This document shows positions 35,101-44,551 of a stretch of DNA of 63,911 nucleotides, one piece after another; position 1 is the first letter of the stretch, and each line of letters begins with the position of its first letter. The position numbers and the translations under genes are program-made. The stretch is from CAYFXE01 sp964347035 (lineage in GTDB: Bacteria > Acidobacteriota > Aminicenantia > Aminicenantales > Aminicenantaceae): the NCBI GenBank assembly GCA_964347035.1, contig CAYFXE010000017.1, positions 1 to 63,911 on the forward strand, read 5' to 3'. Below the pieces are notes generated by a model that ran no database searches, had not been told where the DNA came from, and saw only the letters and a program-made list of their open reading frames with translations.

Positions 35101-37867
35101 TCACTTTTTGAGGTTTATCCTTCGTCTGGATAAGGTGATGGGCTATTTCCGTATCCTTTCTATCACTTAACCAGCGGAACATCCCTCCGATGCCTCTTCT
35201 TCGGGCTCCGAGCCATTCTCTTCTTATCAGGGCTAGCCGGATCTGCTTTTCTGGGAGGATCTGTCCTTCAGGACTTACGGATATCAGGTTGACCTCGAGG
35301 TTATGATCTTTTTTCAAAAATGTGGTGCTGGGTTTAAGTCCGATGTAGTATTCCCCGCGGTGGACAACGGCCTGAACACGGCTGGAGATCATACGCCGGC
35401 TGGGACTCACCACCGTTGCCTCCAAGGCGGCGAGGACTGAATCCTTCTCTTTTTCGGGCAACAACTTGGCTGAAATTGTAAACTTTCCTTCTCTGTCCAG
35501 GGTGGATTCGCCGGAGGAGAGAAGCCGGCTTGTTTCCCCATCAAAGTCTACCCAACGGTCAATCTGATTACCGAAGATATATCCGTTATGTCCGGGTGGT
35601 GAAAAGGAGTCGGGGTTGAGGCGGAGCCGCCAGGAGACTTTCTGATCGGCCATGGCCCCTCCGAAGAGATAATTGGCTCTCACAGCTGCCTCGTATGTGT
35701 CGCCGAAGATATAGCTTTCTTTGGACGTGCGGAGATGGACCTCGAATTCGGCCGGCTGGAAGGCCTCGATCTGGAAAGAGCCGTAGACAGTTATGGGTTT
35801 TTCTTCCCTGACAGGCGAAGGGATGATTCCTCTGATTTGATAATACCCGAGCGATGCCTCTTCTTTAGCCTCGAAATCCAGAGCGAAAGAGCCGTAGGCA
35901 TCGAGTTCGATGGTTTTTTTGAGCATTCTCTTCTGGAAGGGATCAAGGATTTCACATTCCACCTTTTGCGTTCGAGGAAGTTGCCATTCTCCTTTCTCTC
36001 TTTCCCGAATTACCCCCTTGATGTGGACGGTTTCCCCAGCTCTGTAGATTCCTTTCTCAGTAAAGAGATACCCTTGGATTTTTACCGGTTGAGGATTCCA
36101 GTCATAGTGGATACCGAACCGGTAGGGGTAGATTCCTGTTCCCCATTCCGATGTGGTCAAGGCCACATCCGCTCCCCGGCTGACAAAGACCCATTGACGG
36201 GGTTTCTGCCATTTTTCCTTGGTTTTGATGCCAAGGATTTTCCAGCCCGGGGTTTGAACTTTTCCCTCGGAATCGGTCTGTCCCTGCCACCGGATCTTGT
36301 TGGAGTCATCCCTGATTTCCACCTGAGCCTCAGGAACAGGTCGGCCCGTTTTGAGCTCGGTCACCCAAATGATGTTGTTTTCGGGGGAAAACTTCCCGGA
36401 TATTCCGAGTTCGGTCACTTGGAGAAACGCCTTGGGATATCGTTCCCAATCGTCGGATGAGTAAGTGTCGAGTTGAAGGAAGACGAATCCGTGTTTATCC
36501 GTTAGGATTTCTTTTAAAGCGATCGGAAAAATTTCTCGCTTGTTTCTTCTTGCTTGAAATTCGAGAAGCTTCTCTAGACGGAAAAAATTGGCTTTCGCAT
36601 ATTTTTCGTTCACCCAGAATATTTTTTCAGTCATAAGAAGTGGGATGACCTGTTCCTTTTGGACCTGAGCTCCCTGGAGGAAGACTTTCTTGGAGTTGAT
36701 TACATAAAGAGGATAACGGAGATCTCCGTAAGCCTCTATGATGCCATGACCAGTGTCAATACTTGCCGAGGGGGGGTAGGGAGAGGTGAGGAATGTCTGT
36801 TTGACCTTTTCCTGCAGCCTGTTCCCGAACTCATCCTCGAGGTCGGCATCTATCCAAAGCGTATACTCTGTCTCGGGTTGGAAAGGAAGGGTAAGCCTGA
36901 GGGTGGAGTTAGCTCGATCCCAGCGGGAATAATAATCTGGGATCGAAAGCGCAGGCTCGAAGCGGATATGTTTGACGAATTCCTTATAGATGACCGGGTT
37001 GGAGAAATGAAAAGGGAGAGGATCATACGGGGTATGTTCTTTATCGACACCGAGTTTGTTAAACTTGAAGGTGTTGAACGTCTCAAACTTGAAAATCTGA
37101 CTCTTGGCCATCCCTAGAGACCCTTCTTTTCCAGGCAGTCCCTGTTTGATTTCAACATAGTAGGAACAGTCGGGTTTAAGCTTTTTCTCTGGAATGAGGA
37201 TGAGAACTTCTTCAGGTTTGGCTTTTATGTTCTCTTCTTTTAATTTTTTCTGGGAGGGGGTGTCGAGACGAAAAGAAATGGCTGTTTCTTTTTTTGCTGG
37301 GGTCATTTCGATTAAGTTAAGAAAATCCTTGGCTCTATTTTTTTGGATGGTTTGATTGAACACAAGAAGGATTTGAGTATCGAGGTTCAACCACTGCTGG
37401 TTATTTCGGGGAGCGTGTTTGATGAGCCGAGGCCGAATAGTCTGAAATGTCCAGGTGAAATCCTTTTTCAGGATGGCGCCTTTCAAAGATTCGGTGCCCG
37501 CCGGGATAGAGACTTCGATCTGGGTGGCATACGGAAAGTGTTTCTCTGGAGTAAAAGTCATAGTCCTGGTGTTTAGCCAGCGCCATTTTCCGGAAAAAGA
37601 GGGATTCATTCTGACCGGGGGAGGCGCTTTCCTTTCAGAGAGAGCTTCTAGAGGAATCATGACTTGATCAAAGACGACGACAATCGTCTCTGCTTCGTGG
37701 GGAGCTTCGGTCTTTCCTTTTGGGCTGACAAAGGTTACCTGTAAGTCAGCTGCTGGATTATCCGGAGTATCAACCGATGTTTGGGTATTTTCCCGATTTT
37801 TCACGAAGCTCGTCAGAAAAACGAGCAGAAAGAGGCAGAAAAATAAAATGATGGTTTTTTTTCGCAT
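32192..37867 (-). CDS. Bacterial alpha-2-macroglobulin with thioester motif
   Basis: A protein of about 1891 residues in the MG1/A2M family that traps attacking proteases in the periplasm. A signal helix (about 4-20) precedes repeated macroglobulin domains, a bait region, and the A2M core. The thioester motif CLEQ is at residue about 1406 (codons at 33642-33653), followed by the alpha-helical thioester-containing domain and a receptor-binding-like end. Unlike the E. coli lipoprotein, there is no cysteine lipobox after the signal helix, so it may stay anchored by an uncleaved helix or be soluble. The start is chosen as ATG 37867, six bases after AGGTAGG; an ATG at 37873 directly abuts that site. 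It is the first gene of the pair with pbpC. Confidence 0.93.
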   Translation of the reverse strand: MRKKTIILFFCLFLLVFLTSFVKNRENTQTSVDTPDNPAADLQVTFVSPKGKTEAPHEAETIVVVFDQVMIPLEALSERKAPPPVRMNPSFSGKWRWLNTRTMTFTPEKHFPYATQIEVSIPAGTESLKGAILKKDFTWTFQTIRPRLIKHAPRNNQQWLNLDTQILLVFNQTIQKNRAKDFLNLIEMTPAKKETAISFRLDTPSQKKLKEENIKAKPEEVLILIPEKKLKPDCSYYVEIKQGLPGKEGSLGMAKSQIFKFETFNTFKFNKLGVDKEHTPYDPLPFHFSNPVIYKEFVKHIRFEPALSIPDYYSRWDRANSTLRLTLPFQPETEYTLWIDADLEDEFGNRLQEKVKQTFLTSPYPPSASIDTGHGIIEAYGDLRYPLYVINSKKVFLQGAQVQKEQVIPLLMTEKIFWVNEKYAKANFFRLEKLLEFQARRNKREIFPIALKEILTDKHGFVFLQLDTYSSDDWERYPKAFLQVTELGISGKFSPENNIIWVTELKTGRPVPEAQVEIRDDSNKIRWQGQTDSEGKVQTPGWKILGIKTKEKWQKPRQWVFVSRGADVALTTSEWGTGIYPYRFGIHYDWNPQPVKIQGYLFTEKGIYRAGETVHIKGVIREREKGEWQLPRTQKVECEILDPFQKRMLKKTIELDAYGSFALDFEAKEEASLGYYQIRGIIPSPVREEKPITVYGSFQIEAFQPAEFEVHLRTSKESYIFGDTYEAAVRANYLFGGAMADQKVSWRLRLNPDSFSPPGHNGYIFGNQIDRWVDFDGETSRLLSSGESTLDREGKFTISAKLLPEKEKDSVLAALEATVVSPSRRMISSRVQAVVHRGEYYIGLKPSTTFLKKDHNLEVNLISVSPEGQILPEKQIRLALIRREWLGARRRGIGGMFRWLSDRKDTEIAHHLIQTKDKPQKVTFRPEKSGFYLLRAEGTDSRDNAISTITYVYVTGRDYVPWEQRDDDSIELVADLKEYRPGDVAKILVKSPYQKAKALVTIERELILDHKILELQGSSEEIEIPILSDHIPNVFVSVLLVQGRTSTKATDKNEDIGKPQFKLGYINLNVNPSEKRLNIEIQKDKETYKPREEVHLKLKVNNWKGQGTKASLTLAVVDVGVLSLIGYLTPDPFLTFYAQRSLSVQTSDTRLHLIGMREYGQKGEDVGGGGEETDEMKASAPALAEVKLRGDFKATAYWNPALLTDEEGNVSVSFTLPDNLTTFRIMAVAQTKDSRFGQAQSDLRTSKPLLLLPALPRFTRTGDRFSGGVVIYNNSSKPGQISLSCEAGGVLLLDENPVRQFSLEAGKSREILFDFEAEKPGEAIFAYRAKMGKETDGLEISIPVLMPRPTETVAFFEKTSQSDVQSIRIPENIYADESKIEVFASASALTGLRGCVDYLTSYPYLCLEQRLSSILPYIVAEGVILDFSLSQLDKSQIREYVRKTLREIYAYQKGNGGFGFWPDSTSDSPFISCYAAFALIQAKRAGYDVNPQLLTRAANYLQSLLRPQTRRRNHPYSDRSWKTVQAFALYDLALLTQPKPAYAEKLFTERENLSLFGKTLLLKALFQGKGPLSAQTALALELTNKIKVEPTQAHFEDDEGREGGWIYASNLRTTAFILQAMLEVGSDHPLLPDIARWIVQKRKANAWNSTQQNFFVFYALNEFYRQHEKIKPDFEIEISLEKKRLLQEVFREIRNKTVAAETSLVSFPPGKTIPLNINMKGQGTLFYEARMTYAPRYRLVPRDEGFGLSKQFLSLDGESLESVKAGSLVVVKLQIVVPQESLFVVVDDPLPAGFEAVNPTFVTESQEQQRSLSQMERLRNRRWWEGFNHIEMHDDRVLLFADSLSPGVHTHTYLARALTFGTFQTPGTKIEEMYSPEVFGRGEEFTVKIEK

Positions 37868-37873
37868 GGACAT

Positions 37874-38277
37874 CCTACCTTCATGGTTTTCCTCATCCTA
37901 ATCCAATAAATATTAAATATCAATATGAAACCAGTAAATCAGTGACTCAGTCACTCAGTCACTCAGTTGGTTCGAAAATTCTTGTTAAGACTAAATGTCA
38001 TTTCTGCTAAGACTAAATGTCATTCATGCGGAAGCAGGAATCCAGTATTATCTTGATAAAAATTTTTCGTATCTCTGGATTCCTGCTTCCGCAGGAATGA
38101 CGATAATAAGGTTTGGAACGAAGCCTGACCCCGAGCGAACTGAGTTTACTCGCAGGGTAAACTCAGCATGTTTCGATACTCACCAGCCTGAGCATCCCTT
38201 GCTTTTTTGGTGGTCTCGTGCTATAAGCTTTATTCCATTTTTGTCTTAAAATGAAACAAAAAAGTGGGAGGTAAATA
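37874..38277. repeat. Gene-free stretch with family C, family A and GGGTCAGG repeats
   Basis: The block AGTGACTCAGTCACTCAGTC (family C) is at 37940-37968. A facing pair of family A palindromes lies at 38019-38045 and 38075-38101, preceded by a tandem of TAAGACTAAATGTCATT. At 38115-38150, GAAGCCTGACCCC (an inverted GGGGTCAGG end) leads into a hairpin, GAGTTTAC and GTAAACTC. No protein-coding frame is convincing. Confidence 0.65.
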
Positions 38278-40971
38278 ATGGCTGACAAAAAAATCTTTAG
38301 GGTCATTTATTTGTTTATGGCTATCCTTATAGTATCACCTTTCCTGATATCAGGAGAAGGGCCAGGTTTTGATGAGGATTTTCTAAAGATATTCCAGTAT
38401 CGATCTATAGGCCCTTCAAGACAGGGCGGGCGTGTGGTCGACATTGCTGTTTCTCCGGCGCAGCCTTTCACATTCTACGTGGCCACTGCCTCGGGCGGTC
38501 TCTGGAAAACAACGAACAACGGCACAACCTTCACCCCAATTTTTGATAACCAGAGCGTGATATCTATCGGAGATATCGCTGTGGCTCCTTCTGCTCCTGA
38601 TGTGGTTTGGGTTGGGACAGGCGAGGCTAATAATTCCAGAAGCTCTTACTGGGGTGATGGTGTTTACAAATCCGAAAATGGAGGTAAGACCTGGAAACAC
38701 ATGGGACTCAAGGAATCCCACCATGTTGGACGGATCGTCATTCATCCGGAAAACGCGGATATCGTCTACGTCGCTGCCCTCGGCCATCTTTATTCGTTCA
38801 ACGAAGAACGCGGTCTGTACAAAACCACAGATGGAGGCCAAACCTGGGAAAAAATCCTCTTCGTCAGCGAGAAAACAGGAGTGGTCGATGTGGCCATGGA
38901 TCCCACCAATTCGGATATCCTGTTTGCGGCCTCCTACGATAAACAGCGTCTCCCCTGGCATTTTGAAGAAGGCGGACCAGAGAGTGCCCTGTACAAGTCT
39001 GTGGATGCCGGTAAGACATGGACGAAACTCAGCGGCGGATTACCCACCGGGAAGATCGGACGCATCGGTGTTGATATATACCGTAAGAATCCAAATATCA
39101 TCTACGCCACGATCGAAAACGCCAATAAGCGGCCTCCCACAGAAGAGGAGATAAAACAGGATAAAAGCCGCGGCCGGGAGCCTGAAGAGCGGTCAATCGG
39201 AGGGGAGGTCTACCGTTCTGAGGATGGAGGACAAACCTGGACCAAGATGAATTCCGCCAAGGATGATATCGGCGGCCATCCTGGGTACTACTACGGGCAG
39301 ATCCGGATCGATCCGAATGACGACCAAGTAATCTATGTCCTGAGTGTTATCCTCTACAAATCGACCGATGGAGGAAAAACTTGGGGAAAGCCAAGGCCGC
39401 AGAACGCAGCCTCGGGCACCCACGCCGATCACCACGCCCTCTGGATCAATCCCGACAATTCCAGCCATCTAATCCTCGGGAATGACGGCGGACTGTACAT
39501 CTCTTATGATCAGGGAAAACACTGGGACTTTTACGATAATATTCCCCTGGCCCAGAGCTACGCAGTGGGTGTGGACATGGATGATCCCTACAATGTCTAC
39601 ACAGGGCTACAGGATAACGGATCCTGGAGAGGCCCGAGCAACGGCCTCGGAGGACAGATCACCTTGGATGATTGGGTGTCGGTCGGAGGAGGGGATGGTT
39701 TTTATAATGTTGTCGATCCCGGCGACAGCCGCTGGCTCTACAACGAATCTCAATTCGGCAACATCCAGAGACTGGACCAGAAGAAGGGCGTGGCCAAGCG
39801 GATTAGGCCGACGGGAGTCAAAGGAAAACCTGCTCCCCGTTTCAACTGGAATTCTCCCATCTTAATTTCCCCACACAACAGCCAGATCGTCTACTTTGGT
39901 GGAAATCTGTTGTTCCGTTCCCTGGACCGGGGTGATACCTGGCAGGAGATAAGTCCAGACCTAACCTTGAATGATCCGGATAAAATCGCCGGTAAGGGCA
40001 ACATCCAGTACTGTACCATCACTACGATTGCAGAGTCTCGGCTTAAGCCCGGTTTAATCTGGGTTGGGACCGATGATGGCAAGGTGCATCTGACCAAGGA
40101 TGGAGGAGCCAGTTGGACCGAACTGACCAAGAACGTCGTTAAAGCCGGAGCACCTGAGGAGTACTGGGTCAGCCGTGTATTTGCCTCTCACCATAAGCAG
40201 GGAACAGCCTACGTATCAAAGACTGGCTACCGCCGTGATGATTTCAAGCCTTTCTTGTACAAGACGACCGACTTTGGAAAAACTTGGGTCTCGATATCTA
40301 GTGATCTACCGGATGAGCCGATCAACATCGTGTTCGAGGACAGAAAAAACGCAAATCTTCTGTTTGTCGGGACTGAAATGGCTGTCTACGTTTCCTTAGA
40401 TGGCGGGAAGAGATGGCTCCAGATGAAGAACAACATGCCGACCAATGCTGTCCACGACCTGCTGATTCATCCCAGAGAGAATGATCTTGTGGTCGCTACT
40501 CATGGCCGGGGAATATTCATCACTGATATTTCCCCTCTCCAGGAAATCAGTGAAAAGATCCTGGCCGAGGATGTCTATTTCTTCAAGCTGGAACCTAAGA
40601 CGCAAAGACCAAGAATGAGTATGGGAAGACATCTCTCGGGCCATAGACATTTCATAGCTCCGAACGAACCGGTTGGAATTGCTATCTACTACTACCTAAA
40701 AACAAAACCGGATGAGGATGTTCAGATCATCGTCGCCGATCCTTACGGCAAGAAAATTATCGAATTCAAGAAAAAAGCTAAGGCAGGGATGAACTTATTT
40801 GCCTGGAACATGCGCAAGCCTCCGACCAAGGAGGAACAAGAACGGATGCAGAGGATGCCGGAAAGATTCCGAAGATTCATCGGACAGCCGGTTTCTCCTG
40901 GGGAATACGTCGTCATCCTCAAGGTGGGCGAAAAAGAACTGAAACAAATCGCTAAGGTGCTCGAACCCTAA
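38278..40971 (+). CDS. Exported sortilin/VPS10-like beta-propeller protein
   Basis: An 897-residue secreted protein with an N-terminal signal helix (about 7-25). It is built of repeated beta-propeller blades carrying Asp-box motifs such as SENGGKTW, TTDGGQTWE, SVDAGKTW and STDGGKTW. Such proteins are annotated as VPS10/sortilin-like or glycosyl-hydrolase-like. They are abundant in polymer-degrading bacteria and may bind or cleave glycans or peptides. No catalytic set can be assigned here. The C-terminal 150 residues form a further beta domain (PVGIAIYYYL, FAWNMRKPP). GGAGG 8 bases before the ATG supports the start. A mobile-element remnant separates it from the tricorn-like gene. Confidence 0.88.
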   Translation: MADKKIFRVIYLFMAILIVSPFLISGEGPGFDEDFLKIFQYRSIGPSRQGGRVVDIAVSPAQPFTFYVATASGGLWKTTNNGTTFTPIFDNQSVISIGDIAVAPSAPDVVWVGTGEANNSRSSYWGDGVYKSENGGKTWKHMGLKESHHVGRIVIHPENADIVYVAALGHLYSFNEERGLYKTTDGGQTWEKILFVSEKTGVVDVAMDPTNSDILFAASYDKQRLPWHFEEGGPESALYKSVDAGKTWTKLSGGLPTGKIGRIGVDIYRKNPNIIYATIENANKRPPTEEEIKQDKSRGREPEERSIGGEVYRSEDGGQTWTKMNSAKDDIGGHPGYYYGQIRIDPNDDQVIYVLSVILYKSTDGGKTWGKPRPQNAASGTHADHHALWINPDNSSHLILGNDGGLYISYDQGKHWDFYDNIPLAQSYAVGVDMDDPYNVYTGLQDNGSWRGPSNGLGGQITLDDWVSVGGGDGFYNVVDPGDSRWLYNESQFGNIQRLDQKKGVAKRIRPTGVKGKPAPRFNWNSPILISPHNSQIVYFGGNLLFRSLDRGDTWQEISPDLTLNDPDKIAGKGNIQYCTITTIAESRLKPGLIWVGTDDGKVHLTKDGGASWTELTKNVVKAGAPEEYWVSRVFASHHKQGTAYVSKTGYRRDDFKPFLYKTTDFGKTWVSISSDLPDEPINIVFEDRKNANLLFVGTEMAVYVSLDGGKRWLQMKNNMPTNAVHDLLIHPRENDLVVATHGRGIFITDISPLQEISEKILAEDVYFFKLEPKTQRPRMSMGRHLSGHRHFIAPNEPVGIAIYYYLKTKPDEDVQIIVADPYGKKIIEFKKKAKAGMNLFAWNMRKPPTKEEQERMQRMPERFRRFIGQPVSPGEYVVILKVGEKELKQIAKVLEP

Positions 40972-40977
40972 GATGAA

Positions 40978-41088
40978 CTGGGGTCAGGCCTTATTTTAAT
41001 GGAGTCAGGCCTTGTCATCCGAAAGCGCTATGTCTCTACCTTTACTCGAGTACAAAACATTGGGGACAAGGCCTGACCCCAGCAGCTC
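40978..41088. repeat. GGGGTCAGGCC-bounded MITE-like element, family D
   Basis: The element begins GGGGTCAGGCCTTATTTTAA, with a second GGAGTCAGGCCTTGTC at about 41000, and ends in the inverted copy GACAAGGCCTGACCCC before CAGCAGC. The core GAAAGCGCTATGTCTCTACC is also found at 54369-54455, but there it is inverted with respect to the flanks. It is too short to code. Confidence 0.7.
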
Positions 41089-41257
41089 CGTTTTTTGACA
41101 TCGATGATTTTCTGTGGTAAAGCTTCTCTTTTAGGTGCTGTATAAGTGGGGATTCTTATTATGTCATCATTCCTAAGAGCCTCTTCAGGCGATGTCATTG
41201 ATAGGGGAATTTCGTTATATGTATCTCAAATTTCAACTTTCATCCCAGGAGGTCTTT

Positions 41258-44200
41258 ATGAAAAACTTTAAGCTTTGGATTTTGCCGTTTATTTTGATCT
41301 TTGTCCTTCCAGCCTTAGTCAGCGGGATCGATATCAAAGACACAAAACTCTTGGGCCAGCCCGCTATTAGCCACTCCCACATTGCCTTCTTCTATGCCGG
41401 CGATCTATGGGTGGCCAATATCGATGGCAGTAGCATGAGACGTCTCACTTCTGATGAAGGCATCGAATCCAACGCCGTTTTTTCTCCTGATGGAAAGCAA
41501 ATTGCTTTCAGCGCCGAGTATGACGGTAACCTCGATGTCTTCTTGATTCCTACTGAGGGGGGTGTGCCCAAACGACTGACCTGGCATCCGGGGCCTGATA
41601 TCGTTCGAGGTTTTACGCCCGACGGAAAATCGGTTCTTTTTGTTTCTAACCGTTCTGTGTTCACCAGACGCCATATGCAGCTGTTTACAGTCTCTGTTGA
41701 GGGAGGATTTCCCGAACAGTTGAGGCTGCCTCGAGCCTACAAGGCAACATATTCTCCGGATGGAACCCAGATGGCTTACACGCCTCTCGGAGAGCGTTTC
41801 CTTCAATGGAAAAATTACAGAGGCGGGACAGTCTCAACGATTTGGATTTATAGGTTCAGCGATCATTCTGTGGAGAAGATTATGCAGCCGGAGGGCCGGT
41901 GTAACGATACGGACCCGATGTGGATAGGCGATAAGATTTACTTCCGCTCGGACCGGAACGGGGAGTTCAACCTGTTTGTTTATGATCTTGCATCCAAGGA
42001 GATAAAGCAGCTCACCGAATTCACCGATTTTCCCATTCTAAGCGCCTCGGCTGGTGGGGGGAAAATCGCTTTTGAGCAGGCTGGTTATCTCCACATTTTT
42101 GATCCGGAGAAGGCAGAGAGCGCGAAGCTGACCATCGGGGTGGCGGCCGATCTCCAGGAGGTCCGGCCCCGGTTTGTCAAGGGCTTCAGGTACATCAGGG
42201 GCGGAGATATTTCTCCCTCAGGTGCCCGCGCTGTTCTGGAGTTTCGGGGCGAGATTATTTCGGTTCCAGCCGAGAAAGGAGATCCACGCAAACTGACCAA
42301 CACGACCGCTGTTCACGAACGGTCTCCTATCTGGTCTCCTGACGGCAAACACATCGCTTACTTCACCGATGAATCAGGGGAGTATGAGCTTCATGTCCGG
42401 AGTCAGGATGGAAAAGGAGATGTTAAAAAATTCAAGATTTCCGGGGCCGGCTTCTATGATTCACCGGTCTGGTCACCGGACAGTCAAAAGATTGCCTTTG
42501 CCGATAATTCATGGAGTCTGTACTGGATCGACCTTAAGACGGGGGTTGTCAAGAAAATCGGGACCGAATATTTTTACGGTCCCTCCCGGTTCAGGACCAT
42601 CCATTCAGCCTGGTCGCCCGATTCCAAATGGATTGCCTACACCCTGAATACCAAGTCATACATGCAGCGAGTCTACGTATATTCCATCGAACAAAATAAG
42701 TCCTTCCCGCTCACGGATGGGTTGAGTGAGGTGGGCAATCCTGTTTTCGACGAGAGTGGAAAATATCTCTACTTCCTCTCCTCCACCGATGCGGGGCCAG
42801 TCAAGCACTGGTTTGCCATGTCGAGTGCTGATATGCGGATGACGAGCTCGATCTATCTGGCTGTCCTGCGGAAGGACATCCCTAATCCTCTTGCTAAAGA
42901 GAGCGATGAAGAAAAAGGCGCAGAGGAAAAGGACAAACCTAAGAAAGAAGAGCCTGACAAGGAGAAAGAAAAAGAAGAACAGAAAGAGGCTGATGCTTTT
43001 TCCATCGACTTTGACGGCCTTAACCAGCGAATCGTGTCTCTGCCCATCCCTGCCGGCAATTACTGGAGTCTCCGAGCTGGTTCTGCCGGACAGATATATT
43101 ATGTAGAAGCCCCTCGCACGAACAGATTTCCGTCTGGCAGAGAAACTAAACTCCATCAGTTTGACATCAAAAAACGAAAGAGTGAAGAGATCATGTCTGG
43201 GGTTAACGGATTCACAATCTCCGCGGACAACAAGAAAATTCTTTACTTTTCTCAAAATGCCATTGGCATCATCCCGGCCCAGGGAAAAGCTAAACCTGGC
43301 CAGGGTAAAATCAAGACAGAAGCCATCGAGGTCCGTATCGACCCCAGATCTGAATGGAATCAGATTTTCCACGAAGCCTGGCGCATCAATCGCGATTATT
43401 TTTATGATCCCAATATGCACGGAGCTGATTGGGAAGCCATGCGGGAAAAATACGCAGCCTTCCTTCCCCATCTCTCCTGCCGGAGTGACCTGAACCAGGT
43501 TATCCGCTGGATGTGCAGCGAACTGGTTGTTGGCCACAGCTATCTTGGCGGTGGGGATAGGCTGAGCGAACCTGACCGGGTTCCCGGGGGATTGCTCGGC
43601 GCCGATTATTCCATAGAAAACGGGCGCTATCGATTCAAGAAAGTCTATGGAGGGCTTAACTGGAATCCAGAGCTCCGTTCTCCTTTGGCAGAGCCTGGAG
43701 TTTTGGTCAAAGCTGGAGAGTATCTCCTGGCTGTGCAGGGCCAAGAGCTGTATCCACCGACAAACCTATACAGCCTGTTCGAAAACACAGCCGGGAAAAT
43801 CATCGAGATAACCGTCGGTCCCAACCCGGATGGGATAGGGTCGCGGACGGTGTCAGTCGTGCCGGTAAGGAATGAAAGCGCTCTTCGGAATCGCGATTGG
43901 GTCGAGGGAAACCTGAAGAAAGTGGATGAAACTACGAACGGTCGTGTCGCTTATGTTTATGTGCCGAACACGACTACACTGGGACATACCTACTTTAAGC
44001 GCTATTTCTTCCCTCAAGCTCATAAGGAGGCCATCATCGTCGACGAACGATTTAACGGTGGCGGCCAAGTGGCTGATTATTATATCGATCATCTCCGCCG
44101 TCCCTTCATGTGCTACTGGGCCACCCGATATGGTACAGACATCCGGACTCCGAGTGCGGCCATCTTAGGGCCCAAGGTCATGCTGATCGATGAGACAGCT

Positions 44201-44551
44201 GGGTCCGGTGGTGACCTGCTTCCCTGGATGTTCCGCAAGTTAAAGTTGGGGAAGTTGATCGGGAAGAGAACCTGGGGCGGCCTAGTCGGGATACTCGGCT
44301 TCCCTGTCCTGATGGATGGGGGTCGTGTGACAGCGCCCAACCTGGCCATATGGACAGAGGACGGCTGGGTGGTCGAGAATGTAGGCGTTCCCCCTGATAT
44401 CGAAGTCGAACAGTTGCCTGCTGAAGTGATTGCCGGTAGAGATCCTCAACTGGAGAAGGCCATCGAAATCGTCATGGATGAGCTCGAGAAGAATCCGATT
44501 AAAAAGCTAACGCGCCCACCTTTTCCGGTGAGAGTCTGGAAGAAAAAGTAA
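41258..44551 (+). CDS. Tricorn-like exported serine peptidase (S41 family)
   Basis: A 1097-residue protein with a signal peptide (about 5-22). Two beta-propellers with TolB/WD40-like blades follow (VFSPDGKQIAFSA, IWSPDGKHIAYFT, AWSPDSKWIAYTL), then a strongly charged Lys/Glu linker near residues 560-595, a PDZ-like domain and the C-terminal S41 peptidase core. The active site matches tricorn: His-Ser in VVGHSYLGG, the nucleophile serine in ETAGSGGD, and Glu in VENVGVPPD. It would cleave short peptides outside the cytoplasm. The ATG at 41258 has AGGAGG 7 bases upstream, so the in-frame extension to 41192 is rejected. Its stop overlaps the permease start by one base. Confidence 0.92.
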   Translation: MKNFKLWILPFILIFVLPALVSGIDIKDTKLLGQPAISHSHIAFFYAGDLWVANIDGSSMRRLTSDEGIESNAVFSPDGKQIAFSAEYDGNLDVFLIPTEGGVPKRLTWHPGPDIVRGFTPDGKSVLFVSNRSVFTRRHMQLFTVSVEGGFPEQLRLPRAYKATYSPDGTQMAYTPLGERFLQWKNYRGGTVSTIWIYRFSDHSVEKIMQPEGRCNDTDPMWIGDKIYFRSDRNGEFNLFVYDLASKEIKQLTEFTDFPILSASAGGGKIAFEQAGYLHIFDPEKAESAKLTIGVAADLQEVRPRFVKGFRYIRGGDISPSGARAVLEFRGEIISVPAEKGDPRKLTNTTAVHERSPIWSPDGKHIAYFTDESGEYELHVRSQDGKGDVKKFKISGAGFYDSPVWSPDSQKIAFADNSWSLYWIDLKTGVVKKIGTEYFYGPSRFRTIHSAWSPDSKWIAYTLNTKSYMQRVYVYSIEQNKSFPLTDGLSEVGNPVFDESGKYLYFLSSTDAGPVKHWFAMSSADMRMTSSIYLAVLRKDIPNPLAKESDEEKGAEEKDKPKKEEPDKEKEKEEQKEADAFSIDFDGLNQRIVSLPIPAGNYWSLRAGSAGQIYYVEAPRTNRFPSGRETKLHQFDIKKRKSEEIMSGVNGFTISADNKKILYFSQNAIGIIPAQGKAKPGQGKIKTEAIEVRIDPRSEWNQIFHEAWRINRDYFYDPNMHGADWEAMREKYAAFLPHLSCRSDLNQVIRWMCSELVVGHSYLGGGDRLSEPDRVPGGLLGADYSIENGRYRFKKVYGGLNWNPELRSPLAEPGVLVKAGEYLLAVQGQELYPPTNLYSLFENTAGKIIEITVGPNPDGIGSRTVSVVPVRNESALRNRDWVEGNLKKVDETTNGRVAYVYVPNTTTLGHTYFKRYFFPQAHKEAIIVDERFNGGGQVADYYIDHLRRPFMCYWATRYGTDIRTPSAAILGPKVMLIDETAGSGGDLLPWMFRKLKLGKLIGKRTWGGLVGILGFPVLMDGGRVTAPNLAIWTEDGWVVENVGVPPDIEVEQLPAEVIAGRDPQLEKAIEIVMDELEKNPIKKLTRPPFPVRVWKKK

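Noticed and set aside
35735..36460. A 241-codon open frame on the plus strand
   Set aside because: It is antisense to the alpha-2-macroglobulin gene, with no independent signal.
42656..43744. A 362-codon open frame on the minus strand
   Set aside because: It lies wholly inside the tricorn-like gene in antisense, its product matches no family pattern, and the sense protein has clear motifs throughout.
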